A DNA stretch of 64,000 nucleotides from Siphonodentalium dalli. Its lineage: Eukaryota > Mollusca > Scaphopoda > Gadilida > Siphonodentaliidae. The position numbers and the translations under genes were made by a program. The notes under the pieces are model-generated. The model saw only the letters and a list, made by a program, of their open reading frames with translations, was not told where the DNA came from and ran no database searches. Below are positions 1 to 11,647 of this stretch, piece after piece. The stretch is from assembly GCA_032622095.1 (NCBI GenBank), contig CP136063.1, forward strand, positions 143,175,950-143,239,949, written 5' to 3'. How positions within the stretch are numbered: the stretch's first letter is position 1; each line of letters opens with the position of its first letter.

Positions 1-16
1 ATATCGAAATTATCAA

Positions 17-165
17 GTCCTTATATTGGTTATGTAGATGGAGTTATTATTAAACCTCACACCATTATATTGGTTATGTGGATGGAGTTATTATTAAACC
101 TCACACCCTTATATTGGTTATGTAGATGGAGTTATTATTAAACCTCACATCCTCATATTGGGGAT
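17..165. repeat. 44-bp tandem repeat, about 3.3 copies
   Basis: Three near-identical units containing TTATATTGGTTATGTAGATG begin at about 21, 65 and 109, and a decayed fourth start lies near 153. The period is 44 bp, read directly. No coding function is apparent. The array may start before the window. Confidence 0.85.
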
Positions 166-1689
166 TTTGGACCTTGACTTGGGACCTTTGGTTTTGGTGA
201 GTTTGAAGCCTGTTTACATTTCGAAATGTTGTCAGTTTTGTATCGTCTGCAGCGGAACTCGACATGTTGAAGCAAAAGTTACAAAATTGCATAACAATAG
301 TTTGCATTGGGAGACTATACCATATACCTAATTCGTGCTCTGCAACTAAAAAAAAATATCTTCCTGGTATCATATTCGATATTTAAAATGCAATTTCTGC
401 ACTTGTAAATTGGCACGTGGGGTGACATATATAGGTACATAAAACCCCTTTCTCCACCTTTTGTTGATTTTAATTTTTTTCTTTACGGTGGGTTTATATA
501 CGAATTCCAGCAAAATGAATTTAATACGAGATGTGGGCAAGACCTGAAACGTAATTACTCCGATTTTATGCTCCCCGTGTCATAGGATATTAACAACAAC
601 AACATTTATTCAAAAGAAGCTGAAGTGGAAACAATCGATTAAATACAAAAAATAACGCTATAGCCACTGTCAACTACATATAGATATTCCAGATGGTGAA
701 AAATAACAGATTTAAATAAAATAGTTTTTACTTCGAACTTCGAAGTTACACATTTACAGAAATGCTATGCTTATCACATTTATGGAGTATACTGTTCATT
801 ACTAATTTGCATGTATTATCGAAATGGTAATGTGTTGATAGGAATATAGGACAACTAAAATGTCCCTCAAATGAGTCAACTGAGAGCAACCTGGAAAAAT
901 GGTTGCGATATTCGGTTAGGACCCATATAGAGTATACTCGATGTTATATATGGACAAATGACCATATGTATATATAGAAGTAAGTGGTTCATACACTTAT
1001 GTGACAGTTCTTTTGGTGTACTAATATATTGATAACAGATTCCACAGATATAGGATAGCGCAATGCGCGCGCAAATTATTGCCGACCAAGCACGCCGAAA
1101 ACTAAAAGGGAAGCAAAGCACCCGATGTTGGTAAATTCATGTATACGCCTCTATTTATATATATAAACATCACCATGCACTATAAGAAGAATATTATGGA
1201 GAAATCCAAACTACGTGTTCTTATATTCATTGTCGAATGTTCTCTTACAAGGAAATATCGCGCGTTAAAACCAGTGTTATGTAAACATAACTGTTAGAGT
1301 TATTGTTTAACTATAACGTTGCCAATAGTGTGGAATAAGTTTAAATATTTCAGTCTGAATATGATTTTCTGTTTAGCGTCAATTTACATTGGTATCTTTT
1401 TGGAATACATGGACATGAAACAATATGGGTCTGTCATATACGAATTATCATTATTCGAGCGCTATATTAACCCAGGAAATAGGGGGGAAAAAATAAAATA
1501 TCTTTCCATGTACTTTTATAAAACCAATGCTATTTAACATGAACCCATTTCCAATGACTTTAATCCAATTGCTGGTATCTTGTAAATGATGGAGTTTCAT
1601 TGTATACTGACTAAATTGTTAACGCGAATATTCCCTTATCCCGTGATTGCCGGCATTGGTGTAAATACATGTATAATGGTGCATATCAT
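166..1689. other. no recognisable gene; possible 3' part of the helicase gene
   Basis: No domain or convincing exon is visible. The C-terminal helicase motifs expected after the last identified PIF1 exon (the VNGxxG region and the TIHKxQG-like motif) were looked for on the minus strand and not found. They may lie beyond position 1 or be lost. Confidence 0.4.
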
Positions 1690-4600
1690 TCATTGGAAGG
1701 TGTGAATGTCTTCGCATATTAACGGACCTTCATCAAGAGCATAAAACACAGTCTGCTGTCCAGGCATTTCAGACAACCTATGCTGGTTGTGGAGGGCCGC
1801 CTCATATACCCGGCCTATCAGCAACACGGCATCTTTGTCAGCTATAGGTCGACTTAGCGATTCCACAAATCGATGCGTCTCATCGGAAGGGGATCCGTCG
1901 CAGAGTTGTCGGATTGCTGTTATGAATTGCTGATCATTTTGTCGCATAACCTGAATTGTAATAAAAAATGACATTAAAATATGCTTATTTATACAACAGG
2001 AGGTAAGCAAGTTAAAGTGATGTGAAACACTCCGGTAGGGTAATCAAATAGAAATGCAGTCTAATCTTGTTCAAAGTAGTTATTTTTGCAAATATTATAT
2101 ATGAATTTATAACACACCGTCATTCTTATATATTAATTAAATGCAGTGACTCTCGATGGCGATATCATTTTTGTCAGTTTATCGCAGATAGATGCGTCCC
2201 GATTCGAGTAGTAAATATTTACAATTTACCGCAGTTCGGACAATGTTTTGTATGGAGTGGTACGGTCGATTTGCTTCAGATGTTCGGTGATGTTGGTGGA
2301 ATGCTACATTCCTCCATTTGGCGTACCACCTGAATACTAACCTATCAGTTTCATACATCCGAACAAGTCCATACTATGTTTTTAATTGAGGCTTATGTAA
2401 TATATGGTTTAAAGATGTATAGTTATAACATAGCACATTATGATAAAGCATGGTATACAATATCATGACAAACATAACAGTATATACGCGATATATCGTG
2501 GCAATTTTGACCAACATAATTGTAGTCTAATTTCATAATTAGTGTTTTTTAACTTTTGACTACTTCACATAGTAATTATTACACACAATATCAATGGCAA
2601 CATATGTTTTCTATAGTTATATATCATAAATATTATATTTATAAATGGAAAAGAAACTTACTGATGTCAAATGAACGTGATGTGGAAATGCTGCTGCGAA
2701 CATTTCACTCTGGAAGCAGTAATCCCCATCTCCATCTCGACCACCATGTTCGTGTACCGGGGCTAACTGTTTGAAATCGCCAGACGCGATAACCTGCAAA
2801 CAATTAATTGGAGATTGTTATACAAATATAAATACATATGGAAAGCACCATAATACAATTTCTCTATTTCCCTACCAATTAAAGACGTAGACGCTAACTG
2901 CGGTATCTCGATGTTTAATGGAACGTATATATACGATGCATGCCTTATTGTAGAAGTGGCTGTTAATTTAGCGTCTCATTTATTGATTAACTTAGTTTTT
3001 GATAAATTATAAATAAAGTCTTCAAATATATATATATATATATAGCTATATATATATATATATATATATAGTTTATTTTTTTTCATCAATAGGATAACAC
3101 AAAGTTAAAGACCCATCAAATCTTTAATGTCGTACTAGCTTTCGGCTATACAGCCTTCTTCGAGTACACGAACCACTATATACGCCCCTCGACATGCACA
3201 TTCGACCAGTACAAAACGTGGGAACTTTTGTATGTTCTGAACTTCTGATCCGTTCTGTCCGTTCTGACAGGAGACTTTATAACATTGGACAAGCAATCCT
3301 GTTTCTGGTTTAACTCAAATATTGTGTTATGTATTATATCACTGTTTTATATTATCATGTGTTAAGTGAGAATGTGGTAACGATCGATTGACATCATCCA
3401 TTGTGTGCATGTAAGACCCATTGGTCTTACCATTCAGACGTGATTGGAAATTACAAAAACTTACCTGCATTCCCCCAAAAGACAATGGACATCCTTTTAT
3501 TCCTCTGCATAGGTATTCTATTGTGGTAAGTGTATACGAAGATAGCATCCCCACCTCATCTATAACCAGGGCTTGTGAAGATGTTATCCTGTCTTTGGCT
3601 GCCGCAAATCGGTCGTCGCAACGAACCAGATTCAGAATTTTCCGACCATGTTTGCCATTGCCGAAGCCACTCCAGTGGTGGATGGTCATTCCTCCTCTTC
3701 CTGGAATACATGAATGAATAATTAGCAACGTTAAATGCACGACATGTTAATGTTTAGCACATAAGATATAGTTCAACACGCGGGGAACTAGCAGAGTTAT
3801 TGGACTGCATTGGATCATGATTGCATATATATGTTACAGTCAAATCGGTCATTTGGCCAAATGCCTAAAAAATTCAGTCATTTGGCCAGATGACTGAAAT
3901 TTCCCACCAATTTATTTGTTCATTTGTATTATAGTCTCGTTACGTACACATTTTATCATTTTTATTTACTTAAACATTTCTTTCATTGGAAATTTGCAAT
4001 ATTCTTACCAATTAGTACGCTAGCATTGGTTGTGCTTGCAGTGACGGCAACAGATTCCCCTTCCCGTCTAAGTGAATCGATAATCGACCTAAAAGTATAA
4101 GAAATAAATAAAATAAGTATAATAGACAGGCGAATCGGTAAACTGTAACAGCACCAAATGGATGGTAATCCCAAATTAATTTTACAATGTATAGCTAGAG
4201 GTGTACTGTATATTTCTAAACATTATACTGTAACAGAGTGGAAAGTGTGGAGTGTAATGAAGCGTCCATGCTGTATCTGCTATATAGTGTATACACAAAT
4301 ACCAATCTGAAGATATCGACTCTCGTTGGGTGGATTGTTAAACTGTATGATTTCCATTAACATTATTTTGCCGGCCAATTTTGTCACATATGTTAACGTA
4401 CCCTTACGTATATATATATATTTTTTTTCATTCCAGGCTCTGCAATAAGTACATACAATCTCAGAGTGAGAGAGACAAAGTATATCTATCAACAATCGTA
4501 GATAACCTAGAGAAGGATTGTAAGGAGCGCACGTTACGTGTGCCAACGAAATTGTGTGTATCGAACACGGTGCAATCATTATTCCAAGTGCGCAAAAAGA

Positions 4601-7600
4601 AAACACAGGTAGGCCTACACTTCTTGAAACTTCGTTTAAGACATGGCAATGAGGACCACACATATGGAAGCGTGGCGAGTGGTGAAATAATCGAGGATAT
4701 AGGCGACCGAAACTTTTCTATCAGTCACTCTTTGGATGGGCTTAAAATTGATTCCGAACAACCATCGTTCGAGCTGTGTTTCCTTGAAGACTCTGTCCAA
4801 CTTAAATACCGTGAATCCGTTTACAATCTGTCAGCACCACGACCCAAGTCGCATTCCCAAATGCAAGCCTGCTACTATTTTTTATCAAAATTAAGAATCT
4901 GCAGAGGCTTTGTGTCGATGGATATTGGGGGTGCACGTACTTCTCAAAAGTTCAAGACCGAAATTTGGACGACGGGGGAAGCAGATGAAGTGCGGATTAG
5001 ATCGAATGCATGCAACACCTTGATAGACATGGGATACGGGAAGCAACGATGCAGAATCTGTGAACGTGCACTCAGCGATAAATTAAAAAAATCAGTTAAA
5101 AGTAACTCTCAGACTAAAAATATGAAACACGATGACGATATTCGCGAACATACAGAAGATTCGGCGGATGAGGGGAACACAATGATTGCGCAATCCAGTC
5201 CCACGAATTCTTATGATGATATCCCGCCCTCTTTGCCCATTCCGGGTATTGTGACAGAAAGTTTAACCATACCACCGCCATCATCGACAAACGAAGCATC
5301 AAGTGATGGTGGTATCCATTTGACACGAGAAGACATATATACAGAAGATTCGGAGGTTGAGGGGAACACAATGAATGCACAATCCATTGCCATGAATTCT
5401 TATGATGATATCCCGGCCTCTTTGCCCATTCAGGGTATTGTGACAGAAAGTTTAACCATACCACCGCCATCATCTACAAACGAAGAATCAGGTGATGGTG
5501 GTATCCAGTTGACACGCGAAGACAATGACGACATAAACGCCATTGTTGATCAACTTCTGAGTTCATCAGGGGTGCCACCTCATCTTCACGTTCTACTGAA
5601 AGACCAACTAAAAAATAGCAGACCCGGTTTGGAACCACGGAGAAGGCGGTGGGATCCGCGAGTTATAAGTTTGTGCTTAAGCATTTACTGTAGATCACCA
5701 GCCGCGTTCACTCAGTTAAAGGCGTCAAACATGCTTGTACTGCCGTCGATGCGGTGGCTGCAGTATCATAAAAACTGCATCGAGCAAACGTCAGGGGTCG
5801 TTGAATCTAACATCGAGTGGATGGCGACAGAGGCTGAACGACAAGGTGTTTCTAAGTTCGGCCATAGAGGGGGGGGGGGGGTTATACTCGATGAAATGAA
5901 AGTTCAAGACGACCTTCAGATACAGAGATGTGGTGATCGATGGAAACTTGTGGGATTTGTGGACATTGGCGACACCAACAACAAGATAGAAGAAATATTA
6001 AACCGTAATAAAGGCAAATCACTGGCAACACATGTATTACAATTTATGTTCAGGGGAACTCAAGGGTTTCGATGGCCGATCGGGTTCTATGGGACCAAAT
6101 CCGCAAACAGCTACCAAATATATAATATGGTGTGGGACATGGTGGATGTTTTGGATGATTATAACTTTCTTGTGGATTATATTATGTTCGATGGGGCGTC
6201 ATCAAATCGTTCGTTCACTGACATAATTTTCCCATCCCGAAAACCCAAAGTTTCGGCTTACATTACAACCAACATTGTAAACACATCCAGATCGATATGC
6301 ATCATGCAGGATGTGAAGCATTGCTTTAAAAAAATCCGCAATAACATCGAGAGGAGCAAAGTCACCAACGAAAGTAGTGCGGGGACATTTTTAGTACTGA
6401 ACGATACACCGATAGTTTGGGAACATTGGGAGGCAGCGTTCAATTTCAATTTTGAACAACGGGGGTTTAGACTCCACAGAAAACTCACGAAAGAACACAT
6501 CCTGTTAACTTCCTCCTCAAAAATGAGAAATCATTTAGCAATTGAGGTCCTGGATAGTGATATGCTTCACCTCATGCAGAATTACAAGGCTACTCTGCCA
6601 ACGCCGGCAGTGTTGGACTCAACCATAGAGTTGTTAAAAAAACCTTCTCGAATCGCCAGTATCTTCACAGATTTCAGACCCATTGACAGTCTGTCAGATG
6701 GTAGACTTGCCGATATCAAGTCAACGGCCAAATTTTTTGAGGACTGGGAGAAATCTGTGGAAAATAACATAATATACACTGTTGGGAAGAATCTAATGAG
6801 TCGGGAGACACGAGCTGATGTCGATTGCTCCCTGGTGGGGTTTGTGAGCTATTGCAACTATATAATAGATGGCATGAATAGCATTTCGCCAGGTTACATG
6901 AACTCAGATATTGTAGAAAATAACTTTTGTCAGCAAAGGGGTATATGTAATGGAATGAACACCAACCCCACTCTGATGCAATATGGCCCTGGTGTAAATT
7001 CCACCATACTATTGCAGTCGACAATTTCGTCACGCAGTAACACCGGCGGGGGTGGAGCGCAATCATTTCCGATGGCAACGGGCATGCCAGTTACATCCAG
7101 GAAACGAAAAAGAGACAAGATATCACAGGAAAGAAGCACATAATACTCTAGCATTACGATGAAGGGGTAACTCCACACACCAAATTATGATGGGCACACA
7201 TATGCATGTTATGAAGTTTAAAGAATTATTGACGGACGGACGGACACATGGACGGACGACGGGCGATGAGTAATGACTATAGCTAATTTAGAACGATATT
7301 TCAAAACCTATGTACACTTTAACACATTTCAAATCATGTGTACCATTCAGCCATTTTGTTTGGTGAGAGTGACCTCTTGATATATAGTAACGGAGCCTAA
7401 CACCTTACTAGTGATTCTACATTTTGCAGCATTGCATCTGTATGTATATGTATATATATGTATATATATATATAGCTATATATATATATATATATAGCTA
7501 TATATCTATATATATGTATGTATTATATGGGTATATATGTACCACTGTCGTTTTGACGTTGTTTATCTCATAAACTATTATGTGTTATCTCTTTCAGATA

Positions 7601-10586
7601 TCCTTTGTAAATATGTTATACATGTACATGTATGTAATAATTTGTGTTTGTTAATCTTCGATATCGGAGGATAATTAAAGAATATTGAGCTAGTATAACT
7701 AACTATTATGGAAAAATCAGAGTGAATTATGGATGAATGCACATCAGTTGCTTGCAACCATGTCCTATATATGATTTCAATACGTTTCCGTTGATGAATA
7801 ATTATTTGTGTCGCAAATGGGGAGGTTTGTATCGATAGCACTAAAACCCCTTCCAAATTTTGCCTTGCTACGTCCGTCCTGTATGTGAAACGACGTTTAC
7901 ACTAGATGTGTTACATTTTTCAATGATGAAGATTTCTCGAACATACTTTATTCACCGGACTCAGCTATTATGTTTTACACTAGCAATTTAATATAGTTCT
8001 TGGAATACATTAGTGGTTTTACCTCTATTATACATTGATTTAATATGTGTTCCTTCTACGAGCAGTGTTCTGACTCACCCCGGTCGATGTTCCAATTTGC
8101 CCCTGGTTTGAAACAACCCGGTTGTTGGAATGAATTTATTCTCTACTTTTTCCATGTAATAGCGAAATAGATCAAACATAATGACATGTCATACTTAAAG
8201 GCACGGGCGGCGTTCGTTGGAGAAATATTTAAATTTGTTCAAATCGCCATCAACAGAAGGAACACAAAAAATATATACAGTTCCGATCATATGCCAAACA
8301 TAATAAGCGCGTAAATAGTATATAGTCGTCAAGACGTACGTACGCTGGTGTACTTAAACAAGAGACTGTTCATGTTACAGAAGTTGTGCTTCTGTTCACA
8401 TAACGCAGCGCAATTCTATTGGTTACTCACACAAACATGATATAAACGTTCTTTATTATTTCCATATCAGGATAACAGTAACAAATAACGCTCTTTATGT
8501 TTCCCATATCCGGATCTAAACAAAAGCCAGGAAAAGTAACTGTTTTTGTTTACATAACAAAGGGGGGAAAGTTGACAATAACATACTGTTTATGCCATAT
8601 TTCTCATTGACATAAAAACAAAGTCTGTCTATATCTTACAATTCCTTCTGTTTATGGCAGTTTTGACGGAGTAGAATATTTTAACACCACACCCAGCGCC
8701 AAGGCCTCCGTATCTTTAAAGTCTTTGATATACTTTAGAATAAAAGTTGAAAAAAGGAAGGGGCCCATGCTGATATTTACCTGTATGTGTGATTAAATAA
8801 TCAACGTCCCAATTTACATTCCCCCCTCTTCCATATGTTCTGATCCGTTCTTACAGGGAACTTTATAACATTCAACAAACAATGCAATTACTGTTCGTCA
8901 ATACATGATCCTCATAACCCACTTCACATTAGGGTGTGGTCCCAGCTGGAGATTGCATCATTTTGTTACTTTTGTGAACGAATATCCAAAAAAACATACA
9001 ACTGACTTCATTCAAATGCTAGATAATAGCCATGCTATCCATGAGTGCCATTTTAGGTCCTATAGCCTATAGTTACTCAGTGCTGACGTATAACAGCCAA
9101 GAGGTTAAGATACAAGTAATATAAGTAAGAAATTTGTTATCTGGGAATTTGTTTTATTATTTGTCACAAGGAACTGTATAACATTGGAAAAATTATTAAA
9201 CAAAAATTAAATAAAAACAGTGAAAAAGGGTCCAGTCACATTCGTAGCCAGGTTTTTATATCGATTACAAATATAGCCAGCGATCATATTCGTAGCCAGC
9301 TTTTCTAATTCCATGCCGTTATATATTATGGCGCGAAATGTGACGTCATCACGGTCTTTACTAAATGTCGGCGTCTATCATGCTCCATGCAAAACCAAAA
9401 AATTAAACTCGCTTCGTTTAACAAGCTGAATTCGAGTGTTATTCAATTCAATTCAATTTATTGGTATATACTCGTCGTCGTTTTGACATTTAGAGTGGAA
9501 CATATACAGTGTTAAATTTCAAAATATTTATGAATTGTGCATGCGTGCAGTGAATAAATATACGACAATATCATATGGGATATGTGGTCAGTAATCAGTG
9601 GGTCAGTAATCAGTGGGTTTGGGTCGGTTTTAGTAGTTGTTTTGGTGTGCCTCAGGAGATCCTCGTTATTGATTGGGCTTTCTTAATAAATAGAGCGAGA
9701 TTAGTAAGAGTTCGTTTGTTACCGCTATTAAATAGGTCGGTTAGCTTCAATGTATTGGGTCTTTTATAGTAATATTTCTTTATATATCTTGATCTCAGCT
9801 CTTTCAGGTTTGGGCATACTAATATGAAATGGAATTCATCTCAGATTCCCTCTCCACATAACGAGCATAATCTCTCGTTATATGGTGTGTTTGTCCAGGA
9901 ACCAGTCTCCACCGGCAGGCTGTGGTTTCTGGACCTGAACCTCACTAATGGCATAACAATATTGTTGTTGTCAATACAGAGGAATTTAGGTCGTGTAAAC
10001 TCTTCTCTAATAAACCTATAAAAAGTAAATTTATTTGAACTAGTCATAGATCCATGCCATTGTTGTGCATGTAAGTCCGTCAGCTTTTGTTTCACAGCCG
10101 CTGAGAAAATCTTCACACTGTGGACCGACTGAGTCGTCCAGATATATGACATGCCCATAGAATTCAGGTTATTTCTGATGAAACGGAGCCAGGGGTTTCT
10201 GACCCCACCAACAACAGTTTCGGTATATACATTTATAAGCTGAAATTTTATGTGGGTAAAAAAGCAACTTTAAAGAAAAAGCAATTAACCCACTTCGTTG
10301 AAGAGCTCATTTTATGTAATCGTACTGGTTGGGGAGAAAATTTTTGGAATATTCGGGCATAACACTTATGTAACAATCATTGATATGCCAACTTCCCAAA
10401 AAAAAATTCTATATTCCTGTTAACACACAACGTAAACAAAAAAACAGATTACGATAGTAGGTATATTACTAACCTCAATAAATACGTTTTTCCAGTGCCA
10501 CACTGACCAGTAAGTAGGATGTTGTGGCCGCATTTGGCTTGCCTTAAACATTCTGTCTGTTGATCGTTGTTCACAGAGTGTGACAT
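1690..10586 (-). CDS. PIF1-like SF1 DNA helicase, five exons seen, possibly incomplete at the 3' end
   Basis: Superfamily 1B 5'-3' DNA helicases of the PIF1 group act in telomere and mitochondrial maintenance; related domains occur in Helitrons and other mobile elements. Exons on the minus strand are 10586-10474 (ATG start, Walker A GQCGTGKT), 4088-4009 (SVAVTASTTNASVLIG), 3700-3465 (GRGGMTIHHWSGFG, then Walker B LVIDEVGMLS, then FGGMQ), 2793-2662 (VIASGDFKQLAPV) and 1950 to about 1728 or 1690 (VMRQND, LSEMPG). All junctions are GT-AG, and phases 2, 1, 0 and 0 join into one frame with the motifs in the family's order. The first exon starts almost at the helicase core, so there is no long N-terminal extension. 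Intron 1 (4089-10473) holds a transposase on the other strand. The final helicase motifs are not visible. It could be a cellular gene, a domesticated one, or a transposon's own helicase. The family call is firm; completeness is not. Confidence 0.85.
2012..2385. mobile_element. TTAA-flanked MITE, copy 1 (374 bp)
   Basis: This copy begins TTAAAGTGATGT and ends at TTTTTAA, with TTAA at both edges. It aligns along its whole length with copies at 24025 and 55211, sharing GCGTCCCGA, ATTAATTAAATGCA and CGAACAAGT. TTAA target duplication is typical of piggyBac and Kolobok elements. No transposase is encoded. It sits in the intron between PIF1 exons 4 and 5. Confidence 0.8.
3025..3071. repeat. (AT)n microsatellite with palindromic AGCT centre
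   Basis: An alternating AT run is interrupted by a single AGCT, making a self-complementary stretch that could extrude as a cruciform. A similar tract lies at 7440-7530, on the other side of the transposase gene. Confidence 0.85.
3234..3300 (+). repeat. short dispersed repeat, first copy
   Basis: The segment with GTTCTGATCCGTTCT-like and ACTTTATAACATT motifs recurs in the same orientation at 8835-8900, and in part at about 9165 and 25130. The two best copies bracket the transposase gene. It may be the edge of an unidentified element. Confidence 0.5.
4089..4436. other. gap between helicase exon 2 and the transposase exon
   Basis: The two genes diverge across this 348-bp interval. It ends in an AT and T-rich tract running to a 3' splice site (TTTTTTTTCATTCCAG) at 4436. 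No other feature is seen. Confidence 0.4.
4437..7143 (+). CDS. P-element/THAP9-type transposase, large 3' exon with uninterrupted reading frame
   Basis: The frame stays open for about 900 codons. I start it at the acceptor TTCCAG ending at 4436, because no convincing start codon precedes it and an upstream exon is likely; a THAP zinc finger would be expected there in this family and was not found. The N-terminal part has CRICRG and CRICERAL cysteine motifs. The core reads WDPRVISLCLSIYCRSP, then LPSMRWLQ, as in P-element and THAP9 proteins. Candidate RNase H-fold catalytic acids are the Asp of ILDEMKV (5890), the Asp of IMFDGASSN (6190) and the Glu of SDIVENNF (6916); QDVKHCFKKIRNN matches the conserved segment between them. 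The C-terminus has a basic RKRKRD signal suggesting nuclear import. The P-type identity is inferred from motifs. It lies antisense in intron 1 of the PIF1 gene. An intact frame here contrasts with the broken LINEs nearby. Confidence 0.75.
5151..5528 (+). repeat. 189-bp in-frame tandem duplication inside the transposase
   Basis: Two units of 189 bp (63 codons) lie head to tail in the linker before the catalytic core. Both carry NSYDDIP, GIVTESLTIPPPSSTNE and GGI.LTRED. The duplicated linker is acidic and Ser/Pro-rich, so probably unstructured. The high identity suggests a fairly recent duplication. Confidence 0.9.
5869..5881 (+). repeat. 13-G homopolymer within the transposase
   Basis: An unbroken run of 13 G encodes four glycines just before the first catalytic motif ILDEM. 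It is prone to slippage in replication, transcription and sequencing; a change of one G would remove the whole catalytic core. Confidence 0.9.
7440..7530. repeat. (TA)n microsatellite with AGCT interruptions
   Basis: Alternating TA is broken twice by TAGCTA, resembling the tract at 3025-3071. Confidence 0.8.
8835..8900 (+). repeat. short dispersed repeat, second copy
   Basis: It contains GTTCTGATCCGTTCTTACAG and GGGAACTTTATAACATT, matching 3234-3300 in direct orientation, and matching 25130-25165 over the second half. Confidence 0.5.
9436..10225 (-). pseudogene. 3' end of a non-LTR retrotransposon (LINE), decayed
   Basis: On the minus strand the frame gives WLRFIRNN, MSYIWTTQS, FRSRNHSLPVETGSW and RLCSLCGEGI, then an in-frame stop, then DEFHFILVCPNLKELRSRY. 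The cysteine/histidine tail followed by GDEFH is the C-terminus of a LINE ORF2-like protein common in marine invertebrates. The copy is 5'-truncated near 10225 and ends in a short AATTG-type repeat near 9436, typical of LINE 3' ends. The decayed LINE at 57.2-58.3 kb has the matching tail motif FRMANHKLPIECARW. It lies inside PIF1 intron 1. Confidence 0.75.
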
Positions 10587-11484
10587 TTATGAAGACGAAG
10601 CGAAGTCAAATTTCAGGAGTTATGAAAACACCGTACATGCTATGCACACTAGCAAATCGTTATATGTGAGTGCCGATCGTATGGTTATGATGTCATGTGT
10701 CATTAAGTTGAGTACACCATTTTTGTGAACTAAGTTTGCATAAAATTACGTGGAATTCATGCTAGTTGTATTCTGTCATATTCATAGGCACAGGGGCGTG
10801 GCAGCATTAATCAATTTATCGTGAGCTTATGATTATGAGTAGAGATTTAAATATTAGGCATTGGGACGTGGAAGCATTAATCATGAATGAACAAGACAAG
10901 TGCATGAAGTGAATTATTTTAATAACATCATGACATGTGACTACAGGTTCATTGACACATGCTGGTCGCCATATTGCTACGTCATCATCATATCAGGAAA
11001 TAGTAATAGGTAGCTGAGAACGATTGATGACGTTGACCGGTCCTGATTCTGGCCGATGCGCCATGTAAAATGTCTGAAAGAAAAAAGTCATATTTGTTGA
11101 ATAATAGACATGATACAGGTGAGATACATTGCTTCTGCCAACGGCATATGTTTCTTCAAAAATAGAGGCACCAGTTGCTGTAAAAACATCGCAGTTTAAT
11201 GGTAAATTGGATGAAAAAATAGACTTTAACCTATTTTATTTATCGACAATGACGACATGACCAAATTTCGACAAAAGTGCTTGATGCACACCTGGTACTT
11301 CTATACAAGGTAAGTGGTCTAATTACTTCAAAATCCAAAATATCACTCAATTATCACTGTTTAGAAGGCCTGTGGCTTTGTTATGTAAACAAATCGATTC
11401 TGATCACTAAAGCGTATTTTGAAGAAATACTGTTGTTATAACTTGATGATATGGGGACCGTCTGCTCAGATTGAGTACCTTTAA
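10587..11484. other. 5' flank of the PIF1 helicase; no gene seen
   Basis: This is upstream of the helicase ATG on the minus strand, so it should contain its promoter. A CATATAA sequence is present near 10665, but no clear core promoter can be called. Nothing else was recognised. Confidence 0.35.
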
Positions 11485-11514
11485 CAACAACAACAACAAC
11501 AACAACAACAAAAT
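11485..11514 (+). repeat. (CAA)n microsatellite
   Basis: About ten CAA/ACA triplets without interruption. It adjoins the left flank of the repeat that hosts the L1/Tx1 insertion. Confidence 0.9.
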
Positions 11515-11518
11515 AAAT

Positions 11519-11640
11519 AAACTTATGGCCCTATGAATCCTTAGTCTTAACTTTTTGAGGCATTTTGTCCCTTCTAAAAGGATTTGGGGCATAACTAGAA
11601 AAAAATAATGGGTGTTTAATGTTGGCAAAATAGTTACATT
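11519..11640 (+). repeat. left part of an older repeat split by the L1/Tx1 insertion
   Basis: The sequence from CTTATGGCCCTATGAATCC onward aligns with 26486-26620 in the left arm of the foldback element and with the complement of its right arm near 27380. Its continuation lies after the LINE at 17928-18030, aligning with 26650-26755. Confidence 0.7.
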
Positions 11641-11647
11641 AGTAATG

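Larger units (their letters stand above)
7144..9435. other. intronic and intergenic DNA, no gene seen
   Basis: Contents noted: GGAC-type short repeats near 7236, an AT palindromic microsatellite at 7440-7530, a copy of the short dispersed repeat at 8835-8900, and CG-containing sequence with TGACGTCA near 9341. No exon or domain was recognised. Confidence 0.5.

Noticed and set aside
876-1121. Possible C-terminal PIF1 exon on the minus strand
   Set aside because: No match to the expected final helicase motifs in any frame, and no phase-correct acceptor.
3120-3190. CTTTCGGCTATACAGCCTTCTTCGAG as a retroelement terminus
   Set aside because: It resembles a known style of repeat end, and GATTTCGGCATTAGGTCTTC near 44565 is similar, but no element body could be tied to it.
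3421-3717. Plus-strand open frame over PIF1 exon 3
   Set aside because: It is the shadow of the helicase exon, whose motifs and splice sites fix the minus strand.
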